A stretch of 64,000 nucleotides of DNA, from the NCBI RefSeq assembly GCF_002764115.1, contig NZ_CP017940.1, positions 2,826,501-2,890,500 on the forward strand, read 5' to 3'. The position numbers and the translations under genes were made by a program. The notes beneath the pieces were generated by a model. It was not told the origin of the DNA. It saw nothing but the letters and a program-made list of their open reading frames with translations, and did not search any database. How positions within the stretch are numbered: the stretch's first letter is position 1; the number at the start of each line of letters is the position of its first letter. Of the stretch, positions 8,246 through 18,100 are shown one piece after another. Source of the stretch: Phyllobacterium zundukense (GTDB lineage Bacteria; Pseudomonadota; Alphaproteobacteria; Rhizobiales; Rhizobiaceae).

Positions 8246-8274
8246 GAATAATTTCCTTTTTTAAAGGAATTATT
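8246..8274 (+). promoter_or_regulatory. Hairpin covering the toxin gene ribosome site
   Basis: AATAATTTCCTTT and AAAGGAATTATT form an imperfect AT-rich stem with a short T loop, directly before the ATG at 8277. The descending arm contains the Shine-Dalgarno AAAGGA. Folding would hide the ribosome site, so it may dampen translation. This is inferred from sequence only. Confidence 0.35.
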
Positions 8275-8276
8275 TC

Positions 8277-9349
8277 ATGGACCTTTTTTTCGAACATCTC
8301 GCCGAAGTTCTCAGCCTCAAAGCAAGGATCGCCGCACAGAAACTGCGCCTGGATCGCATGCGTGCAGCACCCGCCAACACGCATCCCCGGATAGAAATCC
8401 GCAAGGCCGAACTTGGGCTCGATTGTGACCGTTCCCGGTTGCGGCTGATGGAGCAGGCCTTCACCCGCAAGTACAATTTCGATCCTAACCAGCCACGCGT
8501 GCCAGCCGGAAATGACGACGGCGGGCAATGGACGAATACGGGTGGGCGCTCATACGCACTCGCCACACCAGCCACATCCACACCAGGCAACGAGTTGCCA
8601 ATGCCACCAGATCGGTTGCCGCTGCAACGGGACCGGCGATCTCCTCCGCACCTAATTCCGGTATGGGCAGGGCACAATCCGGTCTCCTCGCCGGAGCCGA
8701 AACGCTCCGCCAACTGCTTCAAAGCGATCCGCTCAATTCTTCGTTCAGTGGAACCGCGGACGAAGCCAGTGATCGCTACAATTGGTTGCTGGAGAAGAAG
8801 CCACGCAATGTCGTTCCGGCGCTGCACTTCACACCTCATGAATTCCAGTTGCGTTCAGAGCCCGGACAGGGTCCGAGGCTGAAGGTGGTCGTGGTGCCTC
8901 TGCTGCGCGAGCAGGTGGAGGCTGCCTGTCCGTTATAAGGAGCAGTCCAAACAGAAGCAAACCTGGCTGTTAGAGTGGCAGGGAAAGTATCCGATTATCG
9001 GTCGTCCACCGATTTTGGCACCCGCGCGCACACGATCATGAAGGAGAATATTCTTCACAATTACTCCGGACGTCTAATACCAGAGCGATCTTATTTGAAG
9101 TATTTTGAGGAATTGGAGGGTGACGAGCGGTATCGCGAGGGTGGAGTAAGATATGGCTTGAAGGATTCACTCCGCTTGGACGTCCTTGAAAAAGTAGGAA
9201 ACGGGGTCATCTGCGTTTACGATTTGAAAACCGGAAAAAGCGGGCTTTCCCCAGCCAGGATAAGGGAAATCGGCCAGTCTGTTCATAAAAATTTCGGAAT
9301 AGTGAATCGTATTCTTATCATTCCGATCCAACCATGGTTAGGCTATTGA
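8277..9349 (+). pseudogene. Degenerate nuclease-type toxin gene (at least three frameshifts)
   Basis: Three blocks that should form one protein of about 355 residues. Block 1 (from the ATG at 8277, AAAGGA upstream) has a coiled-coil-like start and the motif NFDPNQPRVPAGNDDGGQWT. Near 8550-8600 coding passes to another frame (RVANATRSVAAATGP... LLREQVEAACP). At about 8933 one extra T shifts it back to the first frame (YKEQSKQKQTWLLEWQGKYP), and near 9012 it shifts again. The final block (GTRAHTIMKEN ... PERSY ... SLRLDV ... VYDLKTGK ... SPARIREI) looks like a PD-(D/E)xK-style nuclease domain (E, D and DxK present). Two putative immunity genes follow. Sequencing error is an alternative, but three separate shifts favour decay. 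Confidence 0.65.
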
Positions 9350-9975
9350 CAACAATCCCAGATGTGAAACGGGCAATGATGCCCTTGCTTGAGCGCCATG
9401 ATGATCTGGCGCTCGTCGGACGTATGCTGGTGTTAACCCCGGTGCGCAATGTCCTGCGCTTCATCTGCATTGATCGCGAGTCGGACGTATACGCCTTTGA
9501 TGTTCGCACCTGCATGAATCTCACCTTCTTCGATATTGGCCACTGGCCACTAAGTGGTGGCTGGCGGCTTGCTGCAGATCGAGGAAGTTGGGATATCCGT
9601 TACCCCACGTCGCTTGAGGTGCTGCGCCAAATGATTGAAGAAGCACTTCCGGAAATGCGTCGTGTCAACACAATCGACGAATTCGTGACCTACCAAAACA
9701 ATAGCATGAAATCGCTGTATCGTTCGTCTCTTCGTCCAAACGGTCTTGCCCTCATCGCAATTGCCAATGGCGATCTTGAGAAAGCCCTTTCGATCGTCGA
9801 GCCAGCTATCGCCAGCCGCGAGATGGACTGGACACGCAAATATTACAACGCCTTGAAGCAACGGGATTGTACTGCTTTTCTCTATCTGCTGCGCGAACAG
9901 CAGGCGCGCACCATCGGGGCGCTCAAACTGGCCAAACATTTCGAACCCGAACCTTTTGGAGTGGAGAAGGGATGA
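9334..9975 (+). CDS. Putative immunity protein, copy 1
   Basis: A 213-residue protein with no signal peptide or membrane helix that I can see, and I do not recognise its family. It overlaps the nuclease reading frame by 16 bases and the next gene by ATGA. It is clearly paralogous to that gene: both have PLLERH/PILDRH, a PVRxVLRFI segment, DLTF/NLTF, and MRRVNTIDEFV/LRRVNTIDDFV. The C-terminal half looks alpha-helical (ALIAIANGDLEKAL, then AIASREMDWTRKYYNALKQRD), like a helical repeat. Its position right after a nuclease toxin suggests an immunity role; this is inference. Confidence 0.7.
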   Translation: MVRLLTTIPDVKRAMMPLLERHDDLALVGRMLVLTPVRNVLRFICIDRESDVYAFDVRTCMNLTFFDIGHWPLSGGWRLAADRGSWDIRYPTSLEVLRQMIEEALPEMRRVNTIDEFVTYQNNSMKSLYRSSLRPNGLALIAIANGDLEKALSIVEPAIASREMDWTRKYYNALKQRDCTAFLYLLREQQARTIGALKLAKHFEPEPFGVEKG

Positions 9976-10625
9976 GGGCAAGTCTGCTGCCTGTTGTTAC
10001 TCAGGATGATGTCGAACGATTGGTTAAGCCAATCCTCGATCGTCATAAGGACCTGACGCTCATTGGTCGCCACCTGGTCGTCAGGCCGGTACGGCACGTG
10101 CTGCGCTTCATCCGCCTTGGCCACTCGATATTTGATGATCTCTTCAACGTCGCGGCAGTCGTCGATCTGACATTCCTGCGTTATTCTAGTTGGGCGACCA
10201 ATGGCAAACGTTCGCTGTACAATAATGGGTGGGGGCCTTGGAACATTTTTGATCCCGAAGAGGTTGAGCGCTTACGCCATACAATTGAAGAGACATTACC
10301 TGAACTGCGCCGTGTCAACACGATCGACGACTTTGTGGCCTATCGGTCGAACGAGCCACCGCCGCATTCCTTTTCCTTCGATTTTAAACTCATGGCCCAA
10401 ATTGCCATCGCCACGGGAAATCTCGACGAGGCCATTGGCTTGGTGGACGCTGCCATCGCCAAGGGCTGGGTGGAACATTTGCCGAAATATTACGAACCCT
10501 TGAAGAAACGGGACCGGGTAGCCCTGGTCAATTTTCTGCGCAAACAGCAGGCGGGCTCGATCGAAACCCTTGGCCTGACAGACTATTGGCAACAGGAACC
10601 TTTTCCACTGGAGGTGCGGAAATAA
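9972..10625 (+). CDS. Putative immunity protein, copy 2
   Basis: A 217-residue paralogue of the preceding gene. The ATG overlaps its stop (ATGA), so the two are translationally coupled. Shared blocks are VRPVRHVLRFI, VDLTFLRYSSW, LRHTIEETLPELRRVNTIDDFVAY and a helical C-terminal half with AQIAIATGNLDEAIGLVDAAI. The region GWGPWNIFDPEEVERL also matches the SWDIRYPTSLEVL region of copy 1. Divergence is substantial but the frame is intact over the full length, unlike the toxin upstream. Keeping two intact copies beside a dead toxin would fit protection against kin toxins. The family is unassigned. Confidence 0.7.
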   Translation: MRASLLPVVTQDDVERLVKPILDRHKDLTLIGRHLVVRPVRHVLRFIRLGHSIFDDLFNVAAVVDLTFLRYSSWATNGKRSLYNNGWGPWNIFDPEEVERLRHTIEETLPELRRVNTIDDFVAYRSNEPPPHSFSFDFKLMAQIAIATGNLDEAIGLVDAAIAKGWVEHLPKYYEPLKKRDRVALVNFLRKQQAGSIETLGLTDYWQQEPFPLEVRK

Positions 10626-10689
10626 ATGGGATTGCTCCGTAGCCTCCTAGTCCACTACCGCCGGCAAACGAGACGCCTGCCGGCAAGTC

Positions 10690-11712
10690 CTATCCACCGC
10701 AAAACCCGGAAAGAACAATCTTCCCCTTGGCCCGGCCACTTTCGATGAGCGCATGTGCCCTCTTGAGATTGGCGGCGTTGATCGGGCCGAAATCATCGGC
10801 GAGCGTCGTTTTGATTGTGCCTTCGTCTACGAGTTCCGACACTTTGTTCAAAATCCGATGTTGAGCTTCCATGTCAGCGGTCTTGAACAGCGCCCGCGTA
10901 AACATCAATTCCCAATGCAGTGAAATGCTTTTGCGCTTCAGCAACATGACATCAAGCGCCTTCGGATCGTCGATGAGCGCAAAGCGGCCCTGTGGCGCCA
11001 GCAGTGCAGCGATCTCCGCCAGATGCGCGTCGGAGTTGGTGGTTGAGAATACAAGGCCCGGAGCGCCTATGCCGAGCGCTTCGACCTGTGCTGCGATGGG
11101 ATGCGAATGATCCATGACGTAGTGAGCACCGAGATCGCGAGCCCAAGCCTGTGTTTCCGGACGCGACGCCGTGGCGATAACAGTCAGGTTTGTCAATTTT
11201 CGCGCGAGCTGGATAGCGATCGAGCCAACGCCACCAGCGCCGCCAATGATGACAATGGCATTGGCGGCGCCGACTACCGGCGTTTCGACGTGAAGCCGGT
11301 CGAACAATGCTTCCCACGCCGTTATCGATGTCAACGGCAAGGCGGCTGCAGCGCCGAAATCCAGCGATGATGGTTTCTTCCCGACGATCCGCTCATCGAC
11401 GAGATGGAATTCCGAGTTGGTGCCAGGACGATCGACTGCACCGGCATAGAACACTTCATCGCCCGGCTTGAAGAATTTTGCCTCTGGACCCACTGCAGCC
11501 ACGATACCCGCCGCATCCCAGCCGAGCACCTTGGAAGTTCCTGGTTCGGGCTTCACCCCTGCGCGGATCTTGGTATCAACCGGATTGACGGATATGGCCT
11601 TCACGTCGACCAACAGGTCCCTGCCCCTTGCCTCAGGCTTTGGCAGGTCGATATCGACCAGCGACGTTTCAGCGGTGATGGGCTGTGGTTCGAAATAGGC
11701 GACGGCGCGCAT
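10690..11712 (-). CDS. Zinc-type alcohol dehydrogenase-like / quinone oxidoreductase
   Basis: A 340-residue medium-chain dehydrogenase/reductase. The N-terminal GroES-like domain (DIDLPKPEARGRDLLVDVKAISVNPVD) is followed by a Rossmann fold with AIVIIGGAGGVGSIAIQLARKL. The Cys ligands of catalytic and structural zinc are missing, so this is an NADPH-dependent quinone reductase (zeta-crystallin-like) rather than a true zinc alcohol dehydrogenase. CTGGAG lies 8 bases before the ATG. It is divergent from an HxlR gene, the same arrangement as qorA-qorR. It probably detoxifies quinones or enals in the cytoplasm. Confidence 0.87.
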   Translation of the reverse strand: MRAVAYFEPQPITAETSLVDIDLPKPEARGRDLLVDVKAISVNPVDTKIRAGVKPEPGTSKVLGWDAAGIVAAVGPEAKFFKPGDEVFYAGAVDRPGTNSEFHLVDERIVGKKPSSLDFGAAAALPLTSITAWEALFDRLHVETPVVGAANAIVIIGGAGGVGSIAIQLARKLTNLTVIATASRPETQAWARDLGAHYVMDHSHPIAAQVEALGIGAPGLVFSTTNSDAHLAEIAALLAPQGRFALIDDPKALDVMLLKRKSISLHWELMFTRALFKTADMEAQHRILNKVSELVDEGTIKTTLADDFGPINAANLKRAHALIESGRAKGKIVLSGFCGG

Positions 11713-11815
11713 GATCGTTACTCCAGGATAAGTTGAACCCGGCTCAGATGCGCCCTATGCTACACAAGTGCAAGAATGCACATATATTGCATATAGTGTC
11801 AAAAAGGATACCGTC

Positions 11816-12175
11816 ATGCCACGCGTGCGCCACAAGACGTTTGATTGTTCTGCCGGCTGCCCTGTGGAAGGCGTTCTCAACCTGATCGATGGCAAGTGGA
11901 AAGGCGTGATCCTCTACCATCTCATGTCAGGAACGCTGCGCTTTAACGAAATCCGCCGCAAGTTAATACACGTTACGCAGCGCATGTTGACCAACCAGTT
12001 GCGCGAATTGGAGGCCGATGGGCTCATTATACGGAAGGTCTATGCCGAAGTGCCACCGAAGGTCGAGTACTCACTTTCGGAGCGCGGCCGTAGCCTGGAG
12101 CCCGTTATCAACGCCTTGAAGGCATGGGGTGACGCCAATCTCACTATCGACAAAATCGACGTAGAGGCTGCGTAG
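11816..12175 (+). CDS. HxlR family transcriptional regulator
   Basis: A 119-residue winged-helix regulator. The start at 11816 (MPRVRHKTFDC) has AAAGGA 7 bases upstream; the frame is open further but without a ribosome site. The core is CPVEGVLNLIDGKWKGVILYHLM, FNEIRRKLIHVTQRMLTNQLRELEADGLI and the wing VPPKVEYSLSERG. Cysteines in CSAGCPV near the N terminus match the redox-sensing position of QorR/YodB-type members. The divergent dehydrogenase gene starts 103 bases away, and the AT-rich gap (TGCACATATATTGCATATAG) probably holds both promoters and the operator. Confidence 0.88.
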   Translation: MPRVRHKTFDCSAGCPVEGVLNLIDGKWKGVILYHLMSGTLRFNEIRRKLIHVTQRMLTNQLRELEADGLIIRKVYAEVPPKVEYSLSERGRSLEPVINALKAWGDANLTIDKIDVEAA

Positions 12176-12331
12176 ATTGCTCGTTTCATCAAGCTATCAC
12201 ATTCATCGAATATGTTACTTGATGGTTAGCGGAAGCACGCTTTGCAAGTGCGGACTTCAGGCCCATTGCAGAAAAATTCCTGATAGCTTTCCCTTGACTC
12301 TTCGGTGTCATCCCACTATCTCCGGCCGCAG

Positions 12332-12358
12332 TTAGCACTCACCACTACCGAGTGCTAA
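12332..12358 (+). promoter_or_regulatory. CIRCE element (HrcA operator) of groESL
   Basis: TTAGCACTC, nine bases, then GAGTGCTAA: an exact match to the CIRCE consensus, 62 bases before the groES ATG. HrcA binds this repeat and represses groESL until heat or misfolded protein titrates GroEL. Confidence 0.95.
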
Positions 12359-12419
12359 TAACGCGGATGGCGCAGCTGTTCGCGACATCGTTTTGACACC
12401 AACATCAAGGGTTCTAACC

Positions 12420-12716
12420 ATGGCCAAGACCAAGTTCCGCCCGCTTCATGACCGCGTCGTTGTACGCCGCGTCGAATCCGAAGCAAAGACTGCAGGCGGC
12501 ATCATCATTCCGGATACTGCCAAGGAAAAGCCACAGGAAGGCGAAGTAATCGCTGTAGGCACCGGCGCTCGTGACGAAGCCGGCAAGCTCGTACCGCTCG
12601 ATGTCAAGGCAGGCGATCTGATCCTGTTCGGCAAGTGGTCCGGTACGGAAGTCAAGATCGGCGGCGAAGACCTGCTGATCATGAAGGAATCCGACATTCT
12701 GGGCATTCTCGGCTAA
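12420..12716 (+). CDS. groES: Co-chaperonin GroES
   Basis: A 98-residue 10-kDa chaperonin that caps the GroEL ring. It starts [17 protein letters not shown] and includes the mobile-loop region [25 protein letters not shown] and the C-terminal [14 protein letters not shown]. The start at 12420 gives the standard length; an extension to 12393 is unsupported. It is followed after 63 bases by groEL and preceded by a CIRCE operator, the usual heat-shock operon. Confidence 0.98.
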   Translation: MAKTKFRPLHDRVVVRRVESEAKTAGGIIIPDTAKEKPQEGEVIAVGTGARDEAGKLVPLDVKAGDLILFGKWSGTEVKIGGEDLLIMKESDILGILG

Positions 12717-12734
12717 TCGCCAACTGTCCCTTAA

Positions 12735-14426
<1,692 letters not shown>

Positions 14427-14451
14427 GAAGTCCTCATCCAGACGAATACGA

Positions 14452-14478
14452 AAAGGCGGGTTTCGACCCGCCTTTTTT
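14452..14478 (+). terminator. Intrinsic terminator of groESL
   Basis: AAAGGCGGGT and ACCCGCCTTT form a 10-base stem with a TTCG tetraloop, followed by further Ts. It lies 25 bases after the groEL stop. The A-tract on the other side makes it partly usable by the convergent HxlR gene. Confidence 0.93.
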
Positions 14479-14523
14479 ATTGCCGTTGATATTCACGGCT
14501 CACTATTCCTCGCGTCAACGCGC

Positions 14524-14931
14524 CTATTCCGCAGCATGCGCAAATGGGGGTTGCGCCTCCTTGCCGCCGTGAGCCGCATCGAAGCGGGCACGGGCCTCGC
14601 CGACGCGTTGCTCGTTCTTGATCGCCCAATCGCCGAGCGCCCGTACGGGCACCAGCAGGTCGCGCCCAAGATCGGTCAGCTCATAATCCACGCGCGGCGG
14701 AATGGTCGGGTAGACCGTTCGTGTGACAAAACCGTCGCGCTCAAGACCACGCAACGTGCTCGTCAGCATCTTTTGCGAAATGCCATTGATCGTCCGTTTC
14801 AGCTCATTGAACCGCATGGATCGGTTGCCAAGGTAGTTGACGACCAGCACCGTCCATTTGTCGCCGACACGCGCCAGAATGTGATTAACCGCCGTGCAGG
14901 CAGAGGTTACCTGAAAGTGATCTGGTTTCAA
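14524..14931 (-). CDS. HxlR family transcriptional regulator (TTG start)
   Basis: A 135-residue winged-helix regulator: SACTAVNHILARVGDKWTVLVVNYL, FNELKRTINGISQKMLTSTLRGLERDGFVTR, wing IPPRVDYELTDLG, and an Ala/Gly-rich tail ending HAAE. I chose TTG at 14931 because a perfect AAGGAGG lies 7 bases upstream. An in-frame ATG at 14997 would leave only 24 bases to the divergent reductase gene and would put the operator inside the coding region. The Cys in SACTAVN is the conserved sensor position. It probably represses the adjacent FMN reductase gene. Confidence 0.85.
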   Translation of the reverse strand: MKPDHFQVTSACTAVNHILARVGDKWTVLVVNYLGNRSMRFNELKRTINGISQKMLTSTLRGLERDGFVTRTVYPTIPPRVDYELTDLGRDLLVPVRALGDWAIKNEQRVGEARARFDAAHGGKEAQPPFAHAAE

Positions 14932-14961
14932 AAAAGTGCCTCCTTGCGGCCGTTTCGAACA

Positions 14962-14994
14962 GTCACTTATATAGCGCCGGTCACAAATAGTTAC
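14962..14994. promoter_or_regulatory. Candidate HxlR operator, reductase promoter
   Basis: GTCACAAATAGTTAC at 14980-14994 fits a GTNAC-N5-GTNAC palindrome. A further GTCAC lies at 14962, 18 bases upstream. They sit between the TTG-started HxlR gene and the FMN reductase gene, where the divergent promoters must overlap. A repressor site is inferred. Confidence 0.45.
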
Positions 14995-15021
14995 CATCCC
15001 CCAAGATGAAGGATTCCTGAA

Positions 15022-15582
15022 ATGGCTAAAGCTAAAATCGGCATCATTGTTGGCAGTACGCGCATCGGTCGCTTTGCCGAATTTCCTGCCAAATGGATCG
15101 CTGAGGTTGCCGGCAAGCGTGACGATGTCGAGGTGGAAATCCTCGATCTGCTTGACTATCCGATGCATTTCTTCGGCGAAGAGCGCACCACGACAACCCA
15201 GACCGAGACGGCAGAGCGCTGGAAAAAAAAGCTGCGTGAATTTGATGGCTATGTCGTCACTGTAGCCGAATACAATCACGGTCCGACAGCCGTTCTGAAG
15301 AACGCGATCGACCTTGGTGAATTCATACAGAAGCCTATCGGTTTTGTCGGTTATGGCGGTGTCGGTGGCGCACGTGCGATCGAAAATCTGCGTCTGGTCT
15401 TCGTGGAAATGAGCGCCGCCTCCGTAAAGACCGGAGTTCACATCTCCTTCCCGGAATATCTGACCGTGGTCAAAGGCGAGAAGAAGCTCGGCGATTACGA
15501 GCATCTCAATGAAGCAGCCAACAATCAGCTTGATCAGCTGGTCTGGTGGGCGAACGCCTTGAAGACTGCCCGCGCAGCCTGA
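15022..15582 (+). CDS. NADPH-dependent FMN reductase
   Basis: A 186-residue flavodoxin-fold enzyme. The N terminus KIGIIVGSTRIGRFAEFPAKWI forms the FMN phosphate loop. It continues with VTVAEYNHGPTAVLKNAIDLG, a near match to the family E-Y-N-x-x-x-P-x-x-L-K-N-A-I-D motif, and GFVGYGGVGGARAIENLRL. Relatives reduce FMN, quinones, azo compounds or chromate. AAGGA precedes the ATG. It is divergent from an HxlR regulator and followed after 62 bases by a GST gene, suggesting a small electrophile- or quinone-response unit. Confidence 0.92.
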   Translation: MAKAKIGIIVGSTRIGRFAEFPAKWIAEVAGKRDDVEVEILDLLDYPMHFFGEERTTTTQTETAERWKKKLREFDGYVVTVAEYNHGPTAVLKNAIDLGEFIQKPIGFVGYGGVGGARAIENLRLVFVEMSAASVKTGVHISFPEYLTVVKGEKKLGDYEHLNEAANNQLDQLVWWANALKTARAA

Positions 15583-15644
15583 TTCATCGATCGAGCGGCT
15601 GTTTCGGCAGCCGCTCAGCGACTATCGTTGAGGAGAACCATTCC

Positions 15645-16322
15645 ATGTCGTCACTTACCCTGATCAGTCATCTGCTTTGCCCCTATGTGCAACGCGCAGC
15701 CATTGCGCTTGCCGAAAAGGGGGTAGCGTTCGAGAAAATCTATATAGACCTGGCGGCGAAACCCGACTGGTTCCTGAAAATCTCGCCGCTTGGAAAGGTG
15801 CCACTGTTGAAGGTGCCACAAGCGGACGGCAGCGAGGCAATCCTGTTCGAAAGCTCCGTCATCGCCGAATATGTCGACGAGAGCCAGGCCGGGCCACGTT
15901 TGCATCCGGAAGATGCCCTCACCCGCGCCAGGCATCGCGGCTGGATGGAATATGGTTCCTCTATCCTCTCTGATATCTGGGGGCTGGAAACGACCAAGGA
16001 TGCGGGCGTTTTCGAAGAGAAGCGGAATGCGCTTACTGAGAAGTTCGGCCGACTTGAAGAGGTACTCAACGATGGCCCGTTTTTTGCTGGCTCGAAGTTC
16101 AGTCTCGTTGACGCTGTCTTCGCACCTGTGTTCCGCTACTTCGACACTTTCGATGAAATTGCGGATCTCGGCGTATTCGCCAACTATCCCAAGGTTCGCG
16201 CATGGCGCAAAGCGCTCGCCGCGCGGCCGAGTGTACAAGATGCCGTCACACCCGAATATTCGCAACTGCTGCGCGAGTTTCTGAAGAAGTACGACGCTTA
16301 TATGCTGACGCGCATGGCCTGA
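15645..16322 (+). CDS. Glutathione S-transferase family protein
   Basis: A 225-residue GST. The thioredoxin-fold start LTLISHLLCPYVQRAAIALAEKG holds a Cys-Pro at the catalytic position, as in omega/lambda and stringent-starvation-like GSTs, which favours thiol-transferase or dehydroascorbate-type reactions. LGKVPLLKVPQ is the cis-Pro turn, and SSVIAEYVDE binds the gamma-glutamyl group. The C-terminal domain has GSKFSLVDAVFAPVFRYF. The start at 15645 follows GAGGAGA. It is 62 bases behind the FMN reductase gene and probably co-transcribed with it. Confidence 0.89.
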   Translation: MSSLTLISHLLCPYVQRAAIALAEKGVAFEKIYIDLAAKPDWFLKISPLGKVPLLKVPQADGSEAILFESSVIAEYVDESQAGPRLHPEDALTRARHRGWMEYGSSILSDIWGLETTKDAGVFEEKRNALTEKFGRLEEVLNDGPFFAGSKFSLVDAVFAPVFRYFDTFDEIADLGVFANYPKVRAWRKALAARPSVQDAVTPEYSQLLREFLKKYDAYMLTRMA

Positions 16323-16331
16323 TCGGAGATT

Positions 16332-16694
16332 CTATTTATCCGACCAGACTGCAAGTTCGTATCCATCCGGGTCGGCGAAGTGGAAGCGCCGGCCACCGGG
16401 GAAACTGAAGACAGGTTTGACAATCTTTCCACCCGCCTTTTCGACCTGCTTCAACGTATCCGCGAGATCTTCGGCGAAGAGGATGATCAGCGCACCGCCT
16501 GATCGAACTTCGCCTTCGGTCGTAAAGCCGCCCTTGAGATTGCCGTCGGAAAACTCGCAATAGCCGGAGCCGTAGTCAGTGAAGGTCCAGCCGAAGGCAT
16601 TGCCATAGAATTTACGTGCGCGCCCGATATCGCTCACGTTGAATTCGATGTAGTCGATACGCTTGTCTTTGCCTGAACTGGCCATCGTTTTCAT
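16332..16694 (-). CDS. VOC (glyoxalase/bleomycin-resistance) family protein
   Basis: A 120-residue vicinal-oxygen-chelate fold protein. It has DYIEFNVSDIGRARKFYGNAFGWTF at the N terminus and RRFHFADPDGYELAVW at the C terminus, the usual beta-alpha-beta-beta-beta modules. The role is unknown; single-domain members of this type act as lyases, dioxygenases or drug-binding proteins. The ATG overlaps the upstream stop (ATGA); an internal start at 16685 has AGGA at ideal spacing. It forms an operon with the SRPBCC gene upstream, a common pairing in rhizobia. Confidence 0.87.
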   Translation of the reverse strand: MKTMASSGKDKRIDYIEFNVSDIGRARKFYGNAFGWTFTDYGSGYCEFSDGNLKGGFTTEGEVRSGGALIILFAEDLADTLKQVEKAGGKIVKPVFSFPGGRRFHFADPDGYELAVWSDK

Positions 16695-17101
16695 CCTATC
16701 AGTTGTGCTTCGAGGAGGTCCTTGAGCGCCTGCAGGTCACGCATCACCCATGCAGCATCGGCAGTGAATTTCTCGTCATCCATGCCAGGCAAACGGAACA
16801 GGGTGAATATCACCTCGCAGTTTTCGCCATTGGCCACCACCCGCAGCGGGATGTAGACCTCTTCGCCTGTTTCCAAGACCACCCAGTGATCGAGGACGCC
16901 CAATTTGTTCTCGGGTGCGAACCGCAATCGCAGTTTGCCGGCGGGACCGTCCGCAAGCCATTCGCCGCCGGACTTTTGCAAGCCGGACGTCAGACCGGAG
17001 GCCCATTGCGGCAAGTTTTCCGGAACGCTGACAAAATCATAAACGTCGCGCCAGTTGCGCCCGATGGAAATTTGAAGGGTTCGCGCTTCATGTGTTGCCA
17101 C
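16691..17101 (-). CDS. SRPBCC-fold protein
   Basis: A 136-residue protein with the START/Bet v 1-like pattern: TLQISIGRNWRDVYDFVSVPENLPQWASGL, a GKLRLRFAPENKLGVLDHWV strand pair, and a long C-terminal helix (AWVMRDLQALKDLLEAQL). Such folds hold hydrophobic ligands. No catalytic residues are evident. It is translationally coupled to the VOC gene. A disrupted AraC-type regulator gene lies upstream on the same strand and may once have controlled the pair. Confidence 0.8.
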   Translation of the reverse strand: MATHEARTLQISIGRNWRDVYDFVSVPENLPQWASGLTSGLQKSGGEWLADGPAGKLRLRFAPENKLGVLDHWVVLETGEEVYIPLRVVANGENCEVIFTLFRLPGMDDEKFTADAAWVMRDLQALKDLLEAQLIG

Positions 17102-17174
17102 AGCCTGTCCTCCTCACGCTACTCGCTACAAGTTTATGCGCCTAAACAGTTCCTGTCTTGAACAAAACGGCCAG

Positions 17175-17951
17175 TCAGGCCGCCAATTGGTGCATCAGCA
17201 TGCTTGGCGATATGCCGGAAAGCGCTTTGACCTCGCGGCTTAGATGCGCCTGATCGGCATACTCCGCTTCAAACGCCAAGACGCCAAGACCTATCTGGGG
17301 GACTTACCGGACCAGCGTCAGGAATTTCTGGAAGCGGAGAATTCGCTCCAGCACCTTCGGCCCATATCCGTAGTAATAATGGCACCTCCGGCGCAATGTG
17401 CGTTCGCTAATGTTGAGTTCATCCGAGAGGCTCGCGACGCCAGAATCCTGGTTCACATTTGCAAGCCTGCGAAAAGCCAGGGCCATCGCGGTGTCCGGAC
17501 TTGCAACTGTGCGTGCAATGCGGGCAAGGCATGCTTCAAAGCTTGAGGCGGCCTCCTCATCCGATCGCGTGGCGCTCAGGCTGTCAGCGAGTGCATCTGC
17601 ACGCGTGCCCCAGAGTTCGCGTAGATCGATCCGGCGATTGACAAGTTCAGACATTGGAAGGCCGAGCCAATGGGCAGCGGCGCCGGGCGCGAAACGCATG
17701 CCAATGATACTTGTCATGGCAGGATCCACCAGCTGCGGTCCGATGTCCGGGCCTGCGACGGTCACTCTGCCTTGCGCCCATAAGAGATCGACACATCCGT
17801 CGGGAACGACGGTTACCGGCCTCGATCCAAGACCATTGCGGCTCCATGCGCACAGAAAATGCGACCGCAGATCAACAATGGGCAAGGATTCGCAGTAATG
17901 TCCGGAGCAATTCGCAAGGACGGGTTTGTTGTCAGGCCGCATGATGTGCAC
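17175..17951 (-). pseudogene. AraC family regulator split by an in-frame stop
   Basis: The first 215 residues are a normal AraC-type regulator: an effector domain (VTVVPDGCVDLLWAQG, GMRFAPGAAAHWLGLPMSEL) and the first helix-turn-helix (LSDELNISERTLRRRCHYYYGYGPKVLERILRFQKFL). A TAA at 17304-17306 then interrupts the frame. The same frame continues without any shift for 42 residues (GVLAFEAEYADQAHLSREVKALSGISPSML), exactly the second helix-turn-helix, to a TGA at 17175. A single nonsense change (or base-call error) explains this. The truncated product would lack half of its DNA-binding domain. Confidence 0.85.
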
Positions 17952-18100
17952 CGTCGTAAAAAATCGATTGATCGGAACAGCTTATAATCGATTTTATCCC
18001 AAAGCCGGGCGAATTCCAGATTAACATGCACTGCTCAAACCTTGCCTCTCGCAGAGCTTCGCAGTAGTGATCTCGCAACTCCCACCAGGAAAATTACACG

